Below, one piece after another: positions 17,323-25,220 of a DNA stretch of 64,000 nucleotides; position 1 is the first letter of the stretch; each line of letters opens with the position of its first letter. The notes below the pieces were generated by a model. That model made no database searches. It had not been told where the DNA came from and saw only the letters and a program-made list of their open reading frames with translations. Source of the DNA: CAVQBP01 sp963740945 (GTDB lineage: Bacteria > Bacteroidota > Ignavibacteria > Ignavibacteriales > Ignavibacteriaceae); contig CAVUGE010000011.1 in the NCBI GenBank assembly GCA_963740945.1, positions 36,807 to 100,806 of the forward strand, read 5' to 3'. Made by a program: the position numbers and the translations under genes.

Positions 17323-19005
17323 ATGCAAAAAACTTTTACTGTTTTATTTATATTTATTTTTGTCTTATCTGTTTTTGCACAAAATGGGGAGGATAGCTAT
17401 AGAGTCAGCTGCCCTTCTTATATACCTGTAAATTCAACCTTTGATATTTCTTTGGTAACTACCAATAGATTTGCCAAAGCAGATACACTTGAATTATATA
17501 TATTACCCGACGAGAAACTTTCCTTACTTGATGTTGAGCTAAACACCTTACTCTGGAAATCCGTTTTAGATTATAAATCAGCGCAGGTTGACAGGTATGC
17601 GGGTCCTGCTTATAAATGCATTGTAAACCTTTCCGATTCGGCTTTAACCCCGGGCTCATTTTTCCAATTCTTATTTAGATTTCAAGGAGAAAATGTTTCA
17701 AAGAGCTTTGTTAAATTTTTCGGAGTATTTAAGGGTAAAGGGAAAGTTTTAGGTTATGTAAATTCCAAAATAAAAAGCAAGCCCATAAAAGAATCGGAAT
17801 TTTTAATGGTTCCGGTTAAATTTTACAATGTTCAGAGAGTAGCGGGGAAAGCATTATTCTTTTCAAAGAATGCATACATGGATTTTACTTTTAATGATAT
17901 TAAATCAGATAATTTATTAACCGAGTTCTGGCTTAAGCTAAATAATCCGGAAGAACAAGTGCTAAAAATAAGGGATAAATTAATTCCGGAATTTCAGTAT
18001 ACCTTATCGACAAATTCTTTTCAGATTTTATCAGCTGATTCCAAATCAGGTTCACAGATCTATTCCGAACCCTCATTTTTATCCTTAAAGTGCTGGTATC
18101 ATATTTCTATACTATTTTCGCTTAAAAACAATACAGTTTCATTTTATAGTGACGGTAAGCTTATTGCGAAATACAAATTAAATAATTCTGTAGAAGCAAA
18201 AGATCTCGGCTTTGAGTTTTATAACTTTGAAGAGAAAGAATCATTCCAGATCGACCTTTTAAGAGTAATTGATTTGAATAACACAATAGATTATTCTTTC
18301 TCAAATTGTAACTTCCAGAATTTTTCTGCGGATAGTTCAACAGTTATAGCAAGGTTTAAAGTAGATGAGCTGGATGCACTATCGAATCTGAAGAACAAAA
18401 TAGATTTAAATACTTCAGGGATACAGTTAGTGAATTCGGATGCTCCAATATTCGCAAAAGCACCGGAATTAAATATCAAAATGCTTTCCAATTCTTATGA
18501 ACTCGATTGGAACGGAGGGGATTATAAGCAGGCTGATTTTTATGTCCTGGAAAAATCTTCAAAAAGCGGGGGCTATACACCTTTATTTAGAATCGATGCG
18601 GATAATTTAAATGAGAAAAATTATTCATACCTTGATCAGAATGACGAATCATCGGATGTAATTTACTATAGAGTTAAGCAAGTCGATAAAGACGGTTCTA
18701 TTGTTTATTCATCTCAGGTAAAAATTGGACAGGGCTCATTTGAACCTTTCGTTGTAGAACAGAATTATCCTAATCCTTTTAATCCCAAGACGAGTATTGT
18801 AGTCGAGTTATTGGAGGATAGTGAGGTTAAAGTAATTGTATACAATCTTGAAGGGAAGGAAGTTGCCAGGCTTCATGACGGGTTATTAAATAAGGGGGTT
18901 CATAAATTTACTTTTGATGCTACAGATTTACCTTCGGGCGTTTATCTATATAAGATAGAGACTCCAGACTTCTCTCAAACTAAAAAAATGGTGCTCACCA
19001 AATAA
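17323..19005 (+). CDS. T9SS-exported protein with LamG-like and sorting domains
   Basis: The 560-residue protein has a signal peptide (cleavage near residue 19, VFAQ). Residues about 170-300 look like a concanavalin A/LamG-like sandwich (FYSDGKLIAKY region), and a fibronectin-like stretch follows at about 385-470. The last 85 residues form a type A T9SS sorting domain that begins with EQNYPNPFNPKTSI, contains YNLEGKEVARL, and ends with LPSGVYLYKIE and KKMVLTK. This predicts export through the outer membrane and attachment or release at the surface. Ligand and role are unknown. TTGGGGTG precedes the ATG. It starts 38 bp after nuoI but is probably functionally separate. Confidence 0.85.
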   Translation: MQKTFTVLFIFIFVLSVFAQNGEDSYRVSCPSYIPVNSTFDISLVTTNRFAKADTLELYILPDEKLSLLDVELNTLLWKSVLDYKSAQVDRYAGPAYKCIVNLSDSALTPGSFFQFLFRFQGENVSKSFVKFFGVFKGKGKVLGYVNSKIKSKPIKESEFLMVPVKFYNVQRVAGKALFFSKNAYMDFTFNDIKSDNLLTEFWLKLNNPEEQVLKIRDKLIPEFQYTLSTNSFQILSADSKSGSQIYSEPSFLSLKCWYHISILFSLKNNTVSFYSDGKLIAKYKLNNSVEAKDLGFEFYNFEEKESFQIDLLRVIDLNNTIDYSFSNCNFQNFSADSSTVIARFKVDELDALSNLKNKIDLNTSGIQLVNSDAPIFAKAPELNIKMLSNSYELDWNGGDYKQADFYVLEKSSKSGGYTPLFRIDADNLNEKNYSYLDQNDESSDVIYYRVKQVDKDGSIVYSSQVKIGQGSFEPFVVEQNYPNPFNPKTSIVVELLEDSEVKVIVYNLEGKEVARLHDGLLNKGVHKFTFDATDLPSGVYLYKIETPDFSQTKKMVLTK

Positions 19006-19012
19006 AGACACT

Positions 19013-19051
19013 GATTTTCACAGATTTCCGCAGACGCAGATTTTCACAGAT
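19013..19051 (+). repeat. Direct repeat of GATTTTCACAGAT
   Basis: GATTTTCACAGAT occurs at 19,013-19,025 and again at 19,039-19,051, separated by TTCCGCAGACGCA. It lies in the 269 bp gap between two T9SS cargo genes and resembles dispersed intergenic repeats of related genomes. The remainder of the gap is AT-rich and holds no supported gene. Confidence 0.6.
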
Positions 19052-19274
19052 AGGAATTTTTGATGAAAATGTTATGACTTTAAACATGCATAAAAAAATA
19101 TACAACTAGTGAATAAAATTAAATTCACATAATCTTTATTTGTTTCCATTTCTTCTTTTTTAATCAGGAAATAAGGTAAATAACCTGGTATAATTTATGA
19201 TTTTCTTTTTGTGCTCTTTATAAAGATTCGGGCATTTTTATAAGGGTTAAATAAAAATTAAAATGGGGTAAAAT

Positions 19275-21959
19275 ATGCAAGCAATAAAAAACTTTCTAAT
19301 AAATTTTTTAGCTATTCTTTTCTTTATATCAAATATTACCAGTGCTCAAATAAAAAATGAAAAAGGCATATATGTTCCTGCCGATTTTAAAACTCTAACA
19401 ACAAATAATCCTCGTAAATTAAATAAAACCAATAATGATACTTTAGATTATAAAACTTTTAAAATTATAAAGGAAGATTTTCTTTTAAATAATGGGTGCG
19501 GGGATTACGGCTCGAATCAATATTATGCTAATATTGCCAGGGATGAAGACGGTGGTTATTTATGTGTATGGGTTGATGATAAATCGGGACTCCAGGAAAT
19601 TAACGCTCAATTATTTAATAAAAATGATTTAAGAGAAGGAAAAATTATTCGAGTTTCCGGGAATTATTTTTATTGGAATCCGGCACCATTTATTTCATTC
19701 AATAAAGTTTCCAATGAATATATAGTAACATGGGCAGAAAGTGACGGCAATATCCATGCACAAAGAATCTCAAAAAGCGGGGAAAAAATCGGAGGTAATT
19801 TTTTAATTAATCAATTTGCCAGAACTAATTCTAATTATCCTTCTATTTGTTGTGCTGAAAACGGGAAAATACTTGTATGTTGGTATTCTGATAAAGACTA
19901 TATTGGCGGTCAATCTATCCTTTTTTATAGAATTTTTAACAGTGACCTTACTCCTGTAATCGATCAAAAAGAAATACTTGATCCAGCAAATGAAAATACC
20001 AGCAGCCTTGGATTTCAAAATACTGTTTCTTCAGACAGCTCCGGAAATTTTATTATTGTATGGAGCAGCTATAAAAATAATCATTCAAGAATATTTCTTC
20101 AAAAAGTAGATAGCAACGGAGACTTAATTGATCACAATTTGGAAGTAAGCGACTCTTCTTCTGCGATTGATTTTACCTTTCCAACAATTGCATCAACTAG
20201 AGACGGTTATTTTTTTATTGTGTGGGCTGAGAAAGGTGCATACGCTAGAATTTATAAAATAAATTCCGGATTTGTTACACCGCAATTCACTATTGAAGAA
20301 GAACAATCCTATAGCGCATATTATGCTGTTACTTCAGATGATAATAATTTTTATGTGGCTTTTTCAGGGGAAAAAAGATTCAGCCAGATTATTTCTAAGG
20401 ATGGAAATAGCTTCGGAGAAAAAAAAGAATCATCATTTAGTCTGGCGACACTTACTAGAGTAAAAAATAAGAATTTTTATTCAGCCTTCACAAAATTTAA
20501 TAAAGATGATGCCGATGCGATGGTTCAGAAATTTGATTTAGAATTCAATCCTGCGGGAAAACCAATAAAAGCTTCAGATGATTACTGCAGTTCGGAACAA
20601 AAAAATCCCGTAGTTAAATACAATGAAAGCGGCAGATCAATATCTGCTTGGGAAGATAGAAGGAATGGAATTACCCAGATTTATGCACAGGTTCTCGATG
20701 AAAATGGAAATGCTTTATCGGAAAACATACTTGTAAACGATACTTCAATTTTTGAAAAGGGTATTAATCCTGAAGTATTATCGGATAAATCAGGAAATTT
20801 TTATGTAATTTTTTCAGGAGGTGAATACTATTTTAATGTTATAGTCCAAAAAATTTCAAAAGATGGAAATAAGATCGGTAGTAATAATAAATTAACCGAT
20901 ATCAATTATGCGGATAATCTTTGGACACATAGTCAGATAAACGACAACGATGATTTATTAATATCATGGCAGGCGAGCTATAGTAATTCCGCAATTTATT
21001 TTCAAAAGTTTCATCCCGATTTTACACCCTACAATAATTACAGCAAACTATTCTATACTCCTTCTGCAGTTATTCAGGATATTTCCATTAACAAAAATTT
21101 TGAAATACTTATAATGTGGACAGATTATTTTATAGAGACAGGTGTTTATGGTAAAGATCTTAAAGGAATGCTCTTTAATCCCGAAGGTTCATCTATATCT
21201 GATTCTATAGTAGTTTATTCCGGAGACAGAATATTTCTGAATGCTGCCTGTAAATTAGATATATATAAAAATCTGGCGTTTATCTGGACAGACTGCAATT
21301 CTTATGGTTACGATAATAAAATAAATTTGAAAAGAATTTATTCCGGCGGTAAGAATTGTTTTGATTCATTTACAGCTAATAGCAGTCTTTCTAATCTAAG
21401 AATAATAAAAATATTTAACAAAAATATTTTTGCTGCATGGAGTGATAATAATAAAATTAACGCTATTATGATTGATGATAATAAAGGAATCGTAATACCA
21501 ATTAACCTTTATAATTATGAAACATTTTTTTATACTGATTGGGGTATTTACAATAATAATTTTGACCTAGACATATATAACAATAGATTACTTCTATGCT
21601 TTGAAAGTATAAAAAATGTAGATAAAGGTTATGATATTTACGGAAATATCCAGATGATAGATTCTTCTTTTTACCATTTCCCTATTTCAGATGATGCAAA
21701 TTATGAAACTATTTCTTCTGTTTATCCGAATCCTATTTCAACAAATGTTTCATTAAATTACTTTTTAACAATACCTGTTAAAGTAAGTGTTTCTGTTTAT
21801 AATATATTAGGTGAAAGAATAGCTGTAATTGAAGATAAACCGGAAGAGCCTGGACTTCATACAATAAAATTTAATGCAAGTAATCTGCCATCGGGAATCT
21901 ACTTCTTATATTATAAAGGTATGAAATCTTTTGCAAGAAAATTTTTGATTGTTAAATAA
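19275..21959 (+). CDS. Large T9SS-exported protein, beta-propeller-like repeats
   Basis: The 894-residue protein starts with a signal peptide (cleavage near residue 25, TSAQ). Its body has recurrent segments of about 50-60 residues with patterns such as LCVWVDDKSG, IVTWAESDGNIHAQRIS, ISAWEDRRNGITQIYAQV and LLISWQASYSNSAIYFQKF, consistent with a surface beta-propeller. The final 75 residues are a T9SS sorting domain (SSVYPNPISTN, YNILGERIAVIED, LPSGIYFLYYKG, KFLIVK). Such proteins are common surface or secreted factors of Ignavibacteria; ligand or enzyme activity is unknown. No catalytic motif was found. Confidence 0.82.
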   Translation: MQAIKNFLINFLAILFFISNITSAQIKNEKGIYVPADFKTLTTNNPRKLNKTNNDTLDYKTFKIIKEDFLLNNGCGDYGSNQYYANIARDEDGGYLCVWVDDKSGLQEINAQLFNKNDLREGKIIRVSGNYFYWNPAPFISFNKVSNEYIVTWAESDGNIHAQRISKSGEKIGGNFLINQFARTNSNYPSICCAENGKILVCWYSDKDYIGGQSILFYRIFNSDLTPVIDQKEILDPANENTSSLGFQNTVSSDSSGNFIIVWSSYKNNHSRIFLQKVDSNGDLIDHNLEVSDSSSAIDFTFPTIASTRDGYFFIVWAEKGAYARIYKINSGFVTPQFTIEEEQSYSAYYAVTSDDNNFYVAFSGEKRFSQIISKDGNSFGEKKESSFSLATLTRVKNKNFYSAFTKFNKDDADAMVQKFDLEFNPAGKPIKASDDYCSSEQKNPVVKYNESGRSISAWEDRRNGITQIYAQVLDENGNALSENILVNDTSIFEKGINPEVLSDKSGNFYVIFSGGEYYFNVIVQKISKDGNKIGSNNKLTDINYADNLWTHSQINDNDDLLISWQASYSNSAIYFQKFHPDFTPYNNYSKLFYTPSAVIQDISINKNFEILIMWTDYFIETGVYGKDLKGMLFNPEGSSISDSIVVYSGDRIFLNAACKLDIYKNLAFIWTDCNSYGYDNKINLKRIYSGGKNCFDSFTANSSLSNLRIIKIFNKNIFAAWSDNNKINAIMIDDNKGIVIPINLYNYETFFYTDWGIYNNNFDLDIYNNRLLLCFESIKNVDKGYDIYGNIQMIDSSFYHFPISDDANYETISSVYPNPISTNVSLNYFLTIPVKVSVSVYNILGERIAVIEDKPEEPGLHTIKFNASNLPSGIYFLYYKGMKSFARKFLIVK

Positions 21960-22028
21960 TATTTTATAAATCATTGAATAACTATAAATTGGGGGTGCAA
22001 AAGAAAACTTCGAAAATACAAGTTAAAT

Positions 22029-22394
22029 ATGAAAAATATTAAATCGATTGAGAAAGAAATAGAAAATTTAGAAGAGCTGCTTTTAACTCCGGATATAAGA
22101 AAATCAGTTTCAGACTTTTCCGAAATCTTAGCAGAGGATTTTATTGAGTTTGGAAGTTCCGGAGAGATATTCACAAAGAAAGAAATAATAAAATCACTGC
22201 AGGAAGAACCAAAAATAAAATTATCGCTTTCGAATTTTAAGATAAAAGAATTAGGCAGAGATTATTTTCTGGCAACCTATAAAGCTATGAAAGAAGAAAA
22301 TGAAGAAAAAGTGTATTCATTGAGGAGTTCAATATGGATGAAAAAAAATGAAAAGTATTTAATGATATTTCACCAGGGAACGATAATAAAATAG
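22029..22394 (+). CDS. NTF2-like/DUF4440 protein
   Basis: This 121-residue cytosolic protein fits the SnoaL/DUF4440 cone-shaped fold. A helical N-terminus (IEKEIENLEELLLTPDIRKS) is followed by LAEDFIEFGSSGEIFTKKEII, the classical DUF4440 signature, and then beta strands ending in SSIWMKKNEKYLMIFHQGT. Members are small ligand-binding or enzymatic domains with varied roles, so no specific function is assigned. It ends 5 bp before the next gene and is probably cotranscribed with it. Confidence 0.8.
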   Translation: MKNIKSIEKEIENLEELLLTPDIRKSVSDFSEILAEDFIEFGSSGEIFTKKEIIKSLQEEPKIKLSLSNFKIKELGRDYFLATYKAMKEENEEKVYSLRSSIWMKKNEKYLMIFHQGTIIK

Positions 22395-22399
22395 AGGGA

Positions 22400-23176
22400 A
22401 TGCTTTTGAGCGAAATGATTGAGAAAATCAAAGAAATAATTTCCTATTCTTTAATTGGCGTTGCTGCATATATGGCAACAGATATAGTGCACGAAGTATT
22501 CGGACATGCCGGTACTTGTTTAATAATCGGACAAAAAATCAAATTATTGACCTCAGTTTATTTTAGAAGTCAACCCGGAAGTATAATAACAGATCTGGGA
22601 GGACCATTGGCCAATTTGTCTTTTGGCTTATTGATATTTTATTTCCTAAAAATGAAGAGAAATTTTCCTATTCTTCTCAGACTCTTATTATTTCTTACAA
22701 TGCTGTACAGTTTTTATTGGTTTTCAGGTACAATAATAGAATCGAGTTTTAGCGGGTCAGGTGATTGGACTTATTTGATTAAACAATTGGACTTAAGAGG
22801 GTTGGGAAAAATAATTTTAATAATTACCGGCATGGCTGCTTACTATTTTTCTATCAGGCTGAATTACAGGCAATTTAATGAGATCAGATTTACCTTTTCG
22901 GAATTTCCATTAAAACAATTTATTTACGGTTCATATATAGCAGCGACATTGGCGGCAGTTATAGCCGGGCTATTTTTTACCCCGGATAGAATAATGGCTG
23001 CACGTGAGGGACTCCTTGAAATGATAGCTTCAATGCCGATAATCTTTATTGGATCTAAAGATAAATTAAGAATTGAGGCCTACAATATTAAATCAAACCT
23101 TAGGATATTTAATTTTATCGTAACCATTATATTTATTTTATTTTGCTTTACTCTCGGCAGAGGCTTTAATTTATAA
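22400..23176 (+). CDS. M50-like integral membrane protein with HEVFGH motif
   Basis: The protein has up to 258 residues and six or so membrane helices. In the first helix, residues 31-36 read HEVFGH, and the second hydrophobic block has TDLGGPLANL (64-73). The pairing of an HE-x-x-GH helix with a GPLAN helix resembles site-2 proteases of family M50, but the first motif has an extra residue between the Glu and the last His. It may be an M50-related protease or an inactive relative. The ATG at 22,400 is only one base after AGAGGGA, so a TTG at 22,406 or ATG at 22,415 may be the true start. Confidence 0.65.
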   Translation: MLLSEMIEKIKEIISYSLIGVAAYMATDIVHEVFGHAGTCLIIGQKIKLLTSVYFRSQPGSIITDLGGPLANLSFGLLIFYFLKMKRNFPILLRLLLFLTMLYSFYWFSGTIIESSFSGSGDWTYLIKQLDLRGLGKIILIITGMAAYYFSIRLNYRQFNEIRFTFSEFPLKQFIYGSYIAATLAAVIAGLFFTPDRIMAAREGLLEMIASMPIIFIGSKDKLRIEAYNIKSNLRIFNFIVTIIFILFCFTLGRGFNL

Positions 23177-23264
23177 AATAAAATGCAAATCCATTTAATG
23201 CAGAATCGTAAGTCAAAATACTAATTAAAATTATTTTGAAGAATCTTGACATTCTGCTATATCT

Positions 23265-23283
23265 GTTATAAGGTTAATATAAC
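23265..23283. promoter_or_regulatory. Candidate GntR operator and promoter region
   Basis: GTTATA at 23,265-23,270 and TATAAC at 23,278-23,283 form a perfect inverted repeat with a 7-base spacer, 20 bp ahead of the GntR start codon. TTGACA at 23,246-23,251 could be its -35 box, although no good -10 is seen at the usual spacing. YtrA-type GntR proteins commonly bind such sites near their own start. Confidence 0.45.
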
Positions 23284-23303
23284 AATTAAGGCAGATAACA
23301 AAA

Positions 23304-23567
23304 ATGCTTATTAAAATAGATTTCGAATCGGAAATACCGATTTATGCGCAAATCAAAAATCAAATTGTTGAAGGAATCGCCTCAGGGATTTTGCCGGAAG
23401 GTGAATCATTACCTTCTGTCCGGCAATTTGCAGTAGATATGGGTATAAATATGCATACAGTCAATAAAGCATATTCAATATTAAAAAGAGACGGCTTTGT
23501 TATCATACATAAAAGAAAGGGGGTTATGGTAAATAAGTTTTCGCAAATGCATACCCCGGTTTTATGA
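23304..23567 (+). CDS. YtrA-type GntR regulator, winged-helix part
   Basis: The 87 residues form the whole GntR winged helix-turn-helix: IYAQIKNQIVEGIASG, LPSVRQFAVDMGINMHTVNKAYSIL and the wing HKRKGVMV. Proteins of the short YtrA group are about 120 residues, with a short helical tail for dimer formation. Here that tail lies in a separate overlapping frame (23,564-23,683), joined by an ATGA overlap. Loss of one T in the TTTT run at 23,560-23,563 would explain the break. A transcriptional repressor acting on neighbouring membrane-protein genes is inferred. Confidence 0.82.
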   Translation: MLIKIDFESEIPIYAQIKNQIVEGIASGILPEGESLPSVRQFAVDMGINMHTVNKAYSILKRDGFVIIHKRKGVMVNKFSQMHTPVL

Positions 23568-23683
23568 AAGAAATTTCAAAAACAATTAAACCGGTTATTG
23601 CAGAAGCATATTGTAAAGGGATAACAGAAGAAGAGTTTATTAATAAATGTAAAAAAATTTATTTGGCATTTAATGAAGGGTGA
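23564..23683 (+). CDS. Detached tail of the GntR regulator
   Basis: A 39-residue frame starts with the ATG that overlaps the stop codon of the preceding gene (ATGA). Its sequence contains IKPVIAEAYCKGITEEEF, which matches the usual C-terminal helices of YtrA-group GntR regulators (LI-x-EA-x-x-x-G-x-x-x-EE). It is therefore either the second half of a frameshifted gene or a translationally coupled small protein. No ribosome site of its own is needed if coupling occurs. Confidence 0.6.
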   Translation: MKEISKTIKPVIAEAYCKGITEEEFINKCKKIYLAFNEG

Positions 23684-23870
23684 AAAAAATGGGGTCCCAA
23701 CAAAAGATAAACTTACTAATTTACAAAGTTATTCCAATCCGGATTTACCTTTATCATCAACGCTTTGTAAAACAATAATTAATTTTTTATATAAATAAAA
23801 GTTTATGTAAAAAAAAGGTTTAAGATAAATTTGAAATTACTGTTCTATAACAAAACAAAAGGGTAGCAAT

Positions 23871-24452
23871 ATGAATTCGAAAAGAACACTTCAAATTATA
23901 TTATTAACTTTCTTCGGTATGTTGGGAAGTTTAATAATCGGATTCATTTTTTTTAATACGTCTATTTTTATTTATTCCAGTCCAAATATTCAATTTCTTA
24001 TTGCCGGATTTATTGGAGCACTATTTTTTGGTCTTTTAGAATACGGAAACATAAGAGACCAAATCTATGGAATGATATTACTGCTGATTCTTCATCTAAT
24101 AATATTTACAGGAAGATCCCTTTCAATAATAATGATAACAAGAGATATTTTCTACTTGGTTGGGTTATTCTTATCAATCAAAATTTATTATCAGTTCATA
24201 AAAAGAAATCCAAAGATAAAATATTATATAAGAAGTTTAGCATTAGCATTATTTTATGGTCTGCTAAATACAACATTTATAATTGTTTTATTTTTAATAT
24301 ATACAAGAGCTGAATTCCCATCATTAAATTTCATTTATTCACTTGCAAGGAATGGAATATTAATAGGATTAGGTCTTGGATTAGGAATTGATATTTATCT
24401 AAGTAATCAGAAGCATTTGTTAAGTATTTTAAAAATAAAAACGGCCTTATGA
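23871..24452 (+). CDS. Unknown multi-pass membrane protein
   Basis: I do not recognise this 193-residue protein. It has about six hydrophobic helices (near residues 7-30, 36-58, 64-82, 88-106, 120-145 and 155-175) with short basic loops and no catalytic motif. The ribosome site is AAAAGGGTAG before the ATG. It lies 187 bp after the split GntR regulator in the same direction, so it is a plausible target of that regulator. Confidence 0.6.
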   Translation: MNSKRTLQIILLTFFGMLGSLIIGFIFFNTSIFIYSSPNIQFLIAGFIGALFFGLLEYGNIRDQIYGMILLLILHLIIFTGRSLSIIMITRDIFYLVGLFLSIKIYYQFIKRNPKIKYYIRSLALALFYGLLNTTFIIVLFLIYTRAEFPSLNFIYSLARNGILIGLGLGLGIDIYLSNQKHLLSILKIKTAL

Positions 24453-24531
24453 TAAAATAGAACTAGTAAGTTGCAAATAAATATATTGAAATCTTCATTA
24501 ACTTATGATTCGTTAAAAAGGAATTTTATCT

Positions 24532-24639
24532 ATGAGAGTAGCTAGTATAATCATGAGTTTCTTCGCAGTCATTTGGTGGCTCGCAGGCACATTAAATTCA
24601 AGTTGGTCTTTAGCTGATATTCATATAATTTCTTCTTGA
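24532..24639 (+). pseudogene. Truncated small membrane-protein ORF interrupted by IS remnant
   Basis: An ATG at 24,532, preceded by AAAAGGAA, opens a frame whose first 21 residues form a hydrophobic helix (MRVASIIMSFFAVIWWLAG). After residue 21 or so the frame runs into the antisense of the transposase fragment and stops at 24,639. This suggests that the IS inserted into a small membrane-protein gene, whose remaining part I could not find on the far side. Confidence 0.5.
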
Positions 24640-24994
24640 AATCATAATATGTTGATTCTACCGGTACTTCATCACTTGCGTTACTTAATCCCAATGCATT
24701 CATCACTAACATATTAAACCTGCTTGCTTCATATAGCTCTGAATCACTCCAGCCAAATCCTTCTTTTAATATCAGCATTGATACTATGATTCTTATTGGG
24801 GCATTTGGTCGACCGGTATCATGATTGTATATTTCTGAAAATACTTTCTCTTCTATCCTGAAGGTAACATCATCTCTGAATATACTATCCCAGTTCTTCT
24901 TGTCTTCTAATCTTTGCATCTTCTTTTTGCCTAGTATCTGACCAAATCCTGTGAATAATGTTGGTACGGTGGGTTCTTTGTGTTGTTTGAACAT
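24569..24994 (-). pseudogene. Transposase fragment, DUF772/IS1182-type N-terminus
   Basis: The 141 residues match the N-terminal DUF772 domain of IS5/IS1182-type transposases: TFRIEEKVFSEIYNHDTGRPNAP, VSMLILKEGFGWSDSELYEASRFNMLVMNALGL and VPVESTYYDFKKKLYEYQ. The catalytic DDE domain is missing; the frame ends soon after KTNLNL in sequence unrelated to a transposase. It is thus a 3'-truncated, inactive remnant. No terminal inverted repeats could be identified by eye. Confidence 0.8.
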
Positions 24995-25220
24995 CTTATT
25001 TTCTCTGATTTTTCTATTGGAAAATTTATTAATTTTTTCTCAGCATACCAATTTTATTCTGAATTATATCTTATTTCTTTTAACTTTCACCAGTCACTTT
25101 TCGGAGTGGTCTCAACTTTGCATATATCCTGGCAGGCTTAGGATTTTTATATAATCTATAATTAAAATATTAAATTTTTATTTCCAACACCTATCAAGAA
25201 TTCTCATCAATTATCTTAAT

